Of a stretch of 8,771 bases of DNA, positions 1 to 4,918 are shown in pieces. Within the stretch, counting starts at the first letter, position 1. Each line of letters starts with the position of its first letter. Made by a program: the position numbers and the translations under genes. The notes beneath the pieces were generated by a model, which was not told the origin of the DNA, did no database searches, and worked only from the letters and a program-made list of their open reading frames with translations. This DNA comes from Spirochaetota bacterium (GTDB taxonomy: Bacteria; Spirochaetota; Spirochaetia; Treponematales; UBA12059), in assembly GCA_022709445.1 (NCBI GenBank), contig JAKLIU010000067.1, forward strand, positions 1 to 8,771, given 5' to 3'.

Positions 1-381
1 GCCCTGCTGCAGCAGTTCGCGCTGCTTGTCGTAGTCCACGCCGCCGTACACCAGGGCGAAGCGCAGGCCGACGTCGGCGCCGAACTTCACGGCGTCCTTG
101 TGGATCTGGATGGCCAGCTCGCGGGTGGGCGCCACCACCAGGGCGCGGGCCTTGTACTTCTCGTGCTTGACCTTGTTGGCCATCAGGTGCTGGATGGTCG
201 GCAGGGCGAACGCGGCGGTCTTGCCGGTGCCCGTCTGGGCGCAGCCCAGGATGTCGCGGCCCTGGAGCAGCGGGGGGATGGCCTGGGCCTGGATGGGCGT
301 GGGCTTCTCGTAGCCTTCATGGGCCAGCGCGTCGAGGCAGTGGGGGGCGAGGCCGAGGGCCTCGAATTCGGGGAGATGCAT
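1..381 (-). CDS. DEAD-box ATP-dependent RNA helicase, N-terminal part (cut by window edge)
   Basis: The first 127 residues of a DEAD-box RNA helicase, an ATP-driven enzyme that remodels RNA duplexes in the cytoplasm during ribosome assembly or mRNA turnover. Visible in order: the Q motif (GYEKPTPIQAQAIP, about residues 23-36), Walker A/motif I (AQTGTGKT, about 46-53), motif Ia (PTRELAIQI), and the GG region (VYGGVDYDKQ) near the cut end. The DEAD box and the helicase C domain lie outside the window, so the subfamily (RhlE-like is the nearest style) cannot be fixed. The ATG at 381-379 is preceded by AAGGA about 5 bases upstream, and the Q motif sits at the usual short distance from it. The gene is divergent from ridA. 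The domain call is very secure; the exact family member is not. Confidence 0.95.
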   Translation of the reverse strand, partial: MHLPEFEALGLAPHCLDALAHEGYEKPTPIQAQAIPPLLQGRDILGCAQTGTGKTAAFALPTIQHLMANKVKHEKYKARALVVAPTRELAIQIHKDAVKFGADVGLRFALVYGGVDYDKQRELLQQG

Positions 382-462
382 GAGGATCCTTGGACGAGGC
401 ACGAGGATGAGCCAGTTTCAGAAACGGCCGCGCAGGCGATGCCGGGATTCCCGGCCGGCCCA

Positions 463-498
463 GTCGCAGGTATGCGACCCGGATCGCGAGCTCGCGAC
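463..498. promoter_or_regulatory. Two tandem 16-bp inverted repeats, candidate operator
   Basis: GTCGCAGGTATGCGAC (463-478) and ATCGCGAGCTCGCGAC (483-498) share the pattern RTCGC-N6-GCGAC and lie exactly 20 bp apart, about two helical turns. The second contains a perfect 14-bp palindrome (484-497). Two equal sites on the same face of the helix between divergent genes look like the operator of a dimeric regulator. Which regulator, and whether it acts on ridA, the helicase or both, cannot be told from the sequence. A GC-rich genome makes some palindromes by chance, so this is a candidate only. Confidence 0.4.
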
Positions 499-526
499 CC
501 GGTTGCGCTGTTGCGTAACCGGTCGC
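494..526. repeat. Imperfect hairpin with 10-bp arms
   Basis: GCGACCCGGTT (494-504) can pair with AACCGGTCGC (517-526), leaving one bulged C and a 12-nt loop. It overlaps the right arm of the tandem inverted repeats. There is no T run on either strand, so it does not look like an ordinary intrinsic terminator. It may be a third regulator site or an RNA hairpin in a leader transcript. Confidence 0.35.
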
Positions 527-643
527 GCCGGCCCGCGTATGCTCTCGTCCGTATGAATATAGATGAAAAGAACGCGATGGAACAGGGGGTGCGGCAAGGC
601 CGGTTCCGGGGTAGAATCATCCGGAACCAAGCGAGGAGGAACC

Positions 644-1024
644 ATGCCCAGGATAGCCTACAGCGCCCCGGGAGCCGTCGCCGTCGGCCCCTACTCCCAC
701 GCCGTGGACGCGGGGGAACTTCTGTACCTGTCAGGCCAGACTCCGTTGGACCCGGCCACCGGCGCTCTCGCCGAGGGCGGGATCGGCGCGCAGACTTCCC
801 GGTGCCTGTCCAACCTGTTCGCCGTGCTGTCGTCGGCCGGCCTCGGTCCGGAGCGGGTGGTCAAGTGCAACGTGTACCTGACGGACATGGCGGATTTCCC
901 CGCGATGAACGAGGCCTACGCCGCCGCCTTCGACCCGCCCTACCCCGCCCGCACCACCATAGGCGTGGCCGCCCTGCCGCTCGGGGCCCGGGTGGAGATA
1001 GAGCTGATAGCCAGGAAGGGCTGA
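644..1024 (+). CDS. ridA: RidA family protein (reactive enamine/imine deaminase)
   Basis: A 126-residue cytoplasmic protein of the RidA/YjgF/YER057c/UK114 family. These trimers hydrolyse reactive enamine and imine intermediates, such as 2-aminoacrylate from PLP-dependent dehydratases, to ketoacid and ammonia. Seen in the sequence: the N-terminal APGAVAVGPYSHAV strand, LYLSGQTPLDPATG, the KCNVYLTDMADFPAMNEAY helix segment, and the end block PARTTIGVAALPLGARVEIELIA. R103 matches the substrate-carboxylate-binding arginine of E. coli RidA, and E120 matches its conserved C-terminal glutamate. This suggests an active deaminase rather than an inactive Rid paralogue. The ATG at 644 has AGGAGG at 634-639; a longer in-frame extension from 563 has neither family similarity nor such a site. 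The gene is divergent from the helicase and converges on the CGGC-domain gene 13 bp away. Confidence 0.95.
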   Translation: MPRIAYSAPGAVAVGPYSHAVDAGELLYLSGQTPLDPATGALAEGGIGAQTSRCLSNLFAVLSSAGLGPERVVKCNVYLTDMADFPAMNEAYAAAFDPPYPARTTIGVAALPLGARVEIELIARKG

Positions 1025-1037
1025 GTCCCGCAAGGGC

Positions 1038-1484
1038 TCAATCGTAGGCTTTGCGCGTCTCCGGGTCGGACATGGCCGGAGCCAGGCGGCCGGCCCATTC
1101 GGGGGCATTCCAGGTACCCAGGCGCTCGTGGATCGCGCAGTACTTCTCGGGTACGGGATGGGTACCGATGACCACGTTCACCTTGTACCGGTCTTCCATG
1201 AACCGCTTGAAGTGGTCGATGCTCGGGCACGGCGGGTAGCCGACGAGGAGTCCCGTGGCCAGGTGGATGGTCGTCACGCCGTTCTTGACCATCTCCTCGC
1301 CCGCGTACTCGATATTGCCGCCCGGGCAGCCGCCGCACGAGGTGAAGCCGGCTATTTCCGCCCCGCCCTCCGCGTACACGGAGAATGCCCCGGCGCGTTC
1401 CCTGAACGCCCGGAAACACTTCCCCCCGGCGCACGACCGGTACCGGTCGCAGATGATGATGCCTATCCTCTGTTTTTCGCCCAT
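1038..1484 (-). CDS. CGGC domain-containing protein, putative metal-binding
   Basis: A 148-residue cysteine-rich protein matching the CGGC-domain family, typical of anaerobic bacteria and archaea. It starts with a Rossmann-like strand (RIGIIICDRYRSC) and carries the family signature TSCGGCPGG (C50, C53). Other cysteines are C12, C18, C23, C86 and C116. Their clustering fits metal or iron-sulfur binding, but the family has no firmly established biochemical role and I assign none. IHLATGLLVGYPPCPS in the middle is also a conserved-looking block. The ATG at 1484-1482 has a GGAGGG site about 4 bases upstream; an upstream in-frame extension to 1580 runs through the candidate promoter and is rejected. 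It is divergent from the COG1237-type hydrolase, with which it may share control. Confidence 0.85.
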   Translation of the reverse strand: MGEKQRIGIIICDRYRSCAGGKCFRAFRERAGAFSVYAEGGAEIAGFTSCGGCPGGNIEYAGEEMVKNGVTTIHLATGLLVGYPPCPSIDHFKRFMEDRYKVNVVIGTHPVPEKYCAIHERLGTWNAPEWAGRLAPAMSDPETRKAYD

Positions 1485-1524
1485 GGCGCCCTCCCGCGAT
1501 CCGTCGCGTTTCCCCGATCTTCCC

Positions 1525-1554
1525 TTGACGGGATGATGGTATCCCCCCCACAAT
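1525..1554 (+). promoter_or_regulatory. Candidate sigma-70 promoter for the MBL-fold gene
   Basis: TTGACG (1525-1530), an 18-bp spacer and CACAAT (1549-1554) read towards the hydrolase ATG at 1592. Both boxes are imperfect. It overlaps the opposite-facing promoter almost completely, so the two polymerases could not bind at the same time. Confidence 0.3.
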
Positions 1555-1564
1555 TTCCTGTCAA
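1536..1564 (-). promoter_or_regulatory. Candidate sigma-70 promoter for the CGGC-domain gene
   Basis: Read on the minus strand: TTGACA (1564-1559), a 17-bp spacer, then TACCAT (1541-1536). The -35 is a perfect match to consensus and the -10 matches 4 of 6. Transcription would start near 1529, giving a leader of about 45 nt before the ATG at 1484. This is prediction from sequence only. Confidence 0.5.
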
Positions 1565-1591
1565 ATGCCCATATCGACACGAGGAGAAGCC

Positions 1592-2407
1592 ATGACCGTC
1601 AGTTGCATGATGGACGACTACTGCCCCAGGCGGGGATTGCGCGGCGAACACGGCTTATCCCTGTTCCTGCAGGCCGGTGACTTCAGCGTGATCTTCGACA
1701 CGGGACAGGGCGGGCGGTTCATGGAAAACGCGGCGGACATGGGAATCGACCTGCGCGAGGCGCGGGCCATCGTGCTGAGCCACGGTCACTACGACCACTG
1801 CGGGGGCCTGGGCAAGCTCCGCGAACGCCTGGCGCCGGACTGTCCCCCGATCTACGCCGGCCGGGGCTGGGACGCGCCGAAGATGGCACGCGACGCGGGA
1901 GGCCTCGTCGACATAGGCCAGGTCCGGTCGGCGGACAGCAAGCCGACCGCGGCGGTCGTTGTCGAGAGCCTCACTTCGATCGCGCCCGGCATCTTCCTCC
2001 TGCCGGCGGTCGCGCGCCCGGCGGACAGCGCCGACAATCCCCGGTTCCGGACGGTGGACGGCCGGGGGGAAACCGTCGACCGCTTCGAGGATGAACTGTC
2101 GCTGGTCGTGGTCGAGGAGGACGGCTTGACCGTCATCGCGGGCTGCGCCCATCGAGGCATCCTGAACATAGCCGCGGCGGCCCTCCAGGCCTTTCCCGGC
2201 AAGGTTCTCAAGACCCTGGCCGGCGGATTCCACCTGGCCGACGCCGCAGAAGACGCCCTCGCGGCCGTCGCGTCGGGCCTGGCGGGGCTGGAACCCGGCA
2301 GGGTGCTCTGTTCGCACTGCACGGGACCGCGGGGTTACGCCGCCCTGCTGGCCGCCTTGGGGAACCGCGTCACCTGGCTTTCATGCGGGATGCGCGTCCG
2401 GGCCTGA
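1592..2407 (+). CDS. MBL-fold metallo-hydrolase, COG1237 type
   Basis: A 271-residue cytoplasmic protein of the metallo-beta-lactamase superfamily, closest in style to COG1237, which is often annotated as related to the methanopterin-pathway dihydropterin ribofuranosyl-aminobenzene-phosphate synthase. The dinuclear metal site is visible: SHGHYDHCGGL gives H64, H66, D68 and H69; GCAHRGI gives H187; GGFHL gives H214; and CSHCTG gives H242. The early FDTGQGG strand (about 36-42) is also typical. The natural substrate of bacterial members is generally unknown, and the pterin-related name should not be taken as function. The ATG at 1592 has GAGGAG at 1581-1586; the in-frame ATG at 1565 lacks a comparable site. 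The 3' end overlaps the convergent sigma-54 activator gene by 27 bp. The family call is secure, the role is not. Confidence 0.9.
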   Translation: MTVSCMMDDYCPRRGLRGEHGLSLFLQAGDFSVIFDTGQGGRFMENAADMGIDLREARAIVLSHGHYDHCGGLGKLRERLAPDCPPIYAGRGWDAPKMARDAGGLVDIGQVRSADSKPTAAVVVESLTSIAPGIFLLPAVARPADSADNPRFRTVDGRGETVDRFEDELSLVVVEEDGLTVIAGCAHRGILNIAAAALQAFPGKVLKTLAGGFHLADAAEDALAAVASGLAGLEPGRVLCSHCTGPRGYAALLAALGNRVTWLSCGMRVRA

Positions 2408-3970
2408 AGAGTTCCGGCCCAGGCCCAGGCGCTTCATCTTGCTCTGCAGGGTGCTCGGCCTGAGCCCGAGCATCGCCGCCGCGCCGTCGGGACCGTAGAC
2501 CCTGCCTCCGCATCGGGCCAGGGCCATGGCGATATGGCGTTTCTGCGCGTTGTCGAGGCTCTCCGGGGTGAAGGCCCGCGGATCGTCGGGGCAGCTCCCC
2601 GAGGATGATCCCCGGCAGGGCCCTGGCCTGCCCTTGGCCCAATCGCCGGCGCAGAGTTCCGCCGGGCCGATGGTGCCGCCGCGCGCCAGGATTGCCGCCC
2701 GCTCCACGGCGTTCCGCAGCTCGCGCACGTTGCCAGGCCAGGGGTTCCGGGCCAGCGTTTCCAGGGCCTCGGCGCTGAAGCCCAGCCGGCTCCAGCCCTG
2801 CCGCGCCCTCAGTTTGGACGCGAACAGCTCGGCTATGAGCAGGACGTCGTCACCCCGCTCACGCAGGGGCGGCAGGCGTATGGGAAACACCGCGATGCGG
2901 TAGAACAGGTCCTCCCGGAACGTGCCTGCATCGACGGCGGCCCCCAGGTCCACGTGGGTCGCCGCCACGATGCGGACATCCACGGAAACAGGATCCTCCC
3001 CGCCGACTCGCATGAAGTGCCCCTCCTGCAGGGCCCGCAGGAGCTTGGGCTGGATGTCCGGCGGCAGGTCGCCTATCTCGTCCAGGAACAGGGTGCCGCC
3101 ATGTGCCAGCTCGAAACGTCCCCGGCGCAGCGCTTGGGCGCCGGTGAAGGAACCCTTCTCGTGCCCGAAGAGCTCGCTCTCCGCCAGGGCGGCGGGAAGG
3201 GCGGAGCAGTTGATGGCGATGAACGGCCCGGCGGCCCGGGGCGAGAGGCGGTGGATGACGCGCGCGGCCTCCTCCTTGCCGGTTCCTGTCTCGCCCAGGA
3301 GCAGCACGGGAGAATCAGCGGCCGCCACCAGCTTGATCGAGTCGAGGGCCTGGAGCCAGGCGGGCGACGAGCCGGCCAGGTCCCGGAACGCCTCGGCTTC
3401 CCGGTCCAGGAGGCGGTTGCGCTCGGCGAGGAGCAGGCTGTTGCGCTCGCGCAGGGCTCGGGCCGCCTCGGACTGCACCAGCGCGACCGCCATGAGCCGC
3501 GAGATCACGCCTATGAAGCGCAGGATCTGCTCGGTGAACACCCCGCAGCGGCGATGGTCCAGGGTGAGGAGCCCAATCGCCACGCGGTCCACGACCAGGG
3601 GAGCGGCCAGGCAGGAATGGCCGTCGGGCAGGTCGAGGATGCCCGCGTAGGTATCCTGGCGATCGTCCTCCGGACGGAACAGCCGCGGCAACCCTGAACT
3701 CAGGAGCGAGGCGAGGTCCGCGCGACGCTCAAGGGAAATGGTGTAGCCTTCCAGTTTTTTCGAAGCCAGCGGCCCCTTCATGGTCCTGACCTTCAGCCGC
3801 CCCCTCCCCTCGAAGCTGAGCACGACCGCCAGTTCGTAATCGATCAGCTCCTTGAGGGAATCGAGCACCAGGTCCATCGTTCCCTCGGAGGCCAGGAGGG
3901 GTTCCTGGCCGGCATGCAACCACGCATCTTGAGCGTGGGCCAACACCGATATTTCGTTGTATACCGACAT
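2381..3970 (-). CDS. NorR-like sigma-54-dependent transcriptional activator (GAF-AAA+-HTH)
   Basis: From the ATG at 3970 this is a 529-residue enhancer-binding protein that uses ATP to open promoters held by RNA polymerase-sigma54. N-terminal GAF sensor about 25-165; linker helix about 165-195; AAA+ domain about 198-435 with Walker A GETGTGKE (226-233), GSFTGA loop (273-278; usual form GAFTGA), Walker B LFLDEIG (294-300) and arginine-finger region REDLFYR (352-358); Fis-type HTH about 475-516. The GAF domain aligns with E. coli NorR: D106, H118, C120 and D138 match iron-site residues D96, H111, C113 and D131, while D99 is A109 here. It is divergent from the peroxiredoxin-catalase genes and probably controls them. 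The start is uncertain: the TTG at 4012 and ATG at 3970 lack a clear ribosome site, while the ATG at 3877 has GAGGGA before it but would lose the NorR-like N-terminal helix. Confidence 0.92.
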   Translation of the reverse strand: MSVYNEISVLAHAQDAWLHAGQEPLLASEGTMDLVLDSLKELIDYELAVVLSFEGRGRLKVRTMKGPLASKKLEGYTISLERRADLASLLSSGLPRLFRPEDDRQDTYAGILDLPDGHSCLAAPLVVDRVAIGLLTLDHRRCGVFTEQILRFIGVISRLMAVALVQSEAARALRERNSLLLAERNRLLDREAEAFRDLAGSSPAWLQALDSIKLVAAADSPVLLLGETGTGKEEAARVIHRLSPRAAGPFIAINCSALPAALAESELFGHEKGSFTGAQALRRGRFELAHGGTLFLDEIGDLPPDIQPKLLRALQEGHFMRVGGEDPVSVDVRIVAATHVDLGAAVDAGTFREDLFYRIAVFPIRLPPLRERGDDVLLIAELFASKLRARQGWSRLGFSAEALETLARNPWPGNVRELRNAVERAAILARGGTIGPAELCAGDWAKGRPGPCRGSSSGSCPDDPRAFTPESLDNAQKRHIAMALARCGGRVYGPDGAAAMLGLRPSTLQSKMKRLGLGRNSSGPDAHPA

Positions 3971-4026
3971 ATCGGTGCATTGTACTGGCTTTTTCGGTGC
4001 CACGCAAGCCAAACCGGATCATCGTG
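3945..4026. promoter_or_regulatory. Cluster of ACCGA-N4-TCGGT sites, candidate enhancer (UAS) for the sigma-54 activator
   Basis: Best site: ACCGACATATCGGT (3963-3976), both arms perfect. Second: ACCGATATTTCGTT (3945-3958), 9 of 10 arm bases, centred 18 bp away. Third, weaker: ACCGGATCATCGTG (4013-4026), 7 of 10. A lone TCGGTGC half-site lies at 3994-4000. The outer copies CACCGATAT (3944-3952) and ATATCGGTG (3969-3977) also form a perfect 9-bp inverted repeat. The sites lie about 70-150 bp upstream of the predicted peroxiredoxin transcription start, the usual place for activator-binding sites. They also surround the activator's own start, so autoregulation is likely. NorR likewise uses three enhancer sites, but with a different consensus. 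Confidence 0.5.
3979..4007 (-). promoter_or_regulatory. Candidate sigma-70 promoter of the activator gene
   Basis: On the minus strand TTGCGT (4007-4002), a 17-bp spacer and TACAAT (3984-3979). The -10 matches consensus 5 of 6; the -35 is poor. Transcription would start near 3972, almost at the ATG at 3970, implying a leaderless mRNA or a start codon further downstream (for example 3877). It lies inside the ACCGA site cluster, which would allow the activator to repress itself. Confidence 0.35.
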
Positions 4027-4070
4027 CATGCAATTCTTTTCCAGGATTGGACTTAGAAAATCAGGTTTTT

Positions 4071-4087
4071 TGGCATGCTTCCTGCCT
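4071..4087 (+). promoter_or_regulatory. Sigma-54 (-24/-12) promoter of the peroxiredoxin-catalase operon
   Basis: TGGCATGCTTCCTGCCT has GG at 4072-4073 and GC at 4084-4085 with exactly 10 bases between, the invariant spacing of sigma-54 promoters (consensus TGGCACG-N4-TTGCW). It is preceded by a run of T. Transcription is predicted near 4097, leaving a leader of about 37 nt to the ATG at 4134. A divergent sigma-54 activator with an upstream site cluster makes the assignment much stronger than the motif alone. Confidence 0.65.
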
Positions 4088-4133
4088 TAACATTGTCGCA
4101 CCACAGGTGCAAAAAACGTTTCAAGGAGTCATC

Positions 4134-4853
4134 ATGGAACCCATCGTCACGACCGCAGCCGAACCAATGCCGCGCATCGGGGACAAAGCCCCGTCCTTCA
4201 CCGCCGTCACCACCCAGGGCGAGATCAAATTCCCCGAGCAGTACCAGGGCAGCTGGGTCATCCTGTTCAGCCACCCGGCGGACTTCACCCCGGTCTGCAC
4301 CTCCGAATTCATGACCTTCGCCTCGCTCGAGGCGAAATTCTCCGAACTCAACTGCAAGCTGGTTGGCCTGTCCGTTGACGGGCTGTACAGCCACATCGCG
4401 TGGCTGCGCACCATAAAAGACAAGATCGAGTACAAGGGCATGAAGGACGTCGAGGTGAAGTTCCCGCTCATCGAGGACATCACCATGGAGGTCGCCCGGA
4501 AATACGGCATGATCCAGCCGGGCGAGGCCGCCACCAAGGCGGTGCGCGCCGTGTTCTTCATCGACCCGAAGGGCATCGTGCGGGCGGTCATCTACTACCC
4601 GCTCAGCATCGGCCGCAACTTCGACGAGCTGATCCGCGTGGTGCAGGCCCTGAAGACGGCCGACGCCTTCTCGGTAGCCTGCCCCGCGGACTGGCGCCCC
4701 GGCGACGACGTGATCGTGCCGCCCGCCGGATCCTGCGGCGTCGCCAAGGACCGGATGGACGGCAAGGAATCGGGAGTGACCTGCCATGACTGGTTCTTCT
4801 GCACCAAGAAGATCGACAAGGCGGCGGTTCTGGCCGCCATCCAGAAAAAGTGA
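4134..4853 (+). CDS. Peroxiredoxin, 1-Cys/Prx6 (archaeal thioredoxin peroxidase) type
   Basis: A 239-residue cytoplasmic thiol peroxidase that reduces hydrogen peroxide, organic peroxides and possibly peroxynitrite. The active site FSHPADFTPVCTSE gives the peroxidatic cysteine C55 with the conserved P48 and T52; R138 in KAVRAVFFIDPKG is the second conserved active-site residue. The long C-terminal domain with GVTCHDWFFC (C217 and C223) is typical of the archaeal-type Prx6 group, where these cysteines resolve the oxidised C55. C183 and C201 are additional. The ATG at 4134 has AAGGAG at 4123-4128; upstream in-frame sequence back to 3957 is regulatory DNA. The catalase follows 65 bp later on the same strand. 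A -24/-12 promoter and the divergent activator suggest sigma-54-dependent induction. Confidence 0.95.
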   Translation: MEPIVTTAAEPMPRIGDKAPSFTAVTTQGEIKFPEQYQGSWVILFSHPADFTPVCTSEFMTFASLEAKFSELNCKLVGLSVDGLYSHIAWLRTIKDKIEYKGMKDVEVKFPLIEDITMEVARKYGMIQPGEAATKAVRAVFFIDPKGIVRAVIYYPLSIGRNFDELIRVVQALKTADAFSVACPADWRPGDDVIVPPAGSCGVAKDRMDGKESGVTCHDWFFCTKKIDKAAVLAAIQKK

Positions 4854-4858
4854 AAGCC

Positions 4859-4885
4859 GCGCCCGCGGCCTCCAGTCGCGGGCGC
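4859..4885 (+). other. Intercistronic GC-rich hairpin between peroxiredoxin and catalase
   Basis: GCGCCCGCG (4859-4867) pairs perfectly with CGCGGGCGC (4877-4885) around a 9-nt loop. There is no T tract after it. In a shared transcript it could protect the upstream mRNA end or set the ratio of peroxiredoxin to catalase. It is too far from the catalase ribosome site (4908-4913) to mask it directly. Confidence 0.45.
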
Positions 4886-4918
4886 CCCGATAGCGCGCGG
4901 GAGCGCGGGGAGGGTTCC

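Noticed and set aside
441..455. Palindrome GCCGGGATTCCCGGC in the helicase-ridA gap
   Set aside because: A single GC-rich palindrome with no second copy and no T tract; weaker case than the paired repeats at 463-498.
100..1047. A 315-codon plus-strand frame across the helicase, the gap and ridA
   Set aside because: It crosses two well-supported genes in the wrong frame or strand and is rich in Arg and Gly as expected from a shadow.
2954..3697. Long plus-strand frames opposite the sigma-54 activator
   Set aside because: Low-complexity Arg/Gly/Ser-rich translations without motifs, antisense to a clear AAA+ domain.
4058..4070. IHF-like site (AATCAGGTTTTTT) before the -24 box
   Set aside because: Two mismatches to the WATCAANNNNTTR consensus and too close to the -24 box to help loop the DNA; the AT-rich stretch may bend without IHF.
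3957..4133. N-terminal extension of the peroxiredoxin in frame from 3957
   Set aside because: It covers the -24/-12 promoter and site cluster, and the ATG at 4134 has a good ribosome site and matches the family start.
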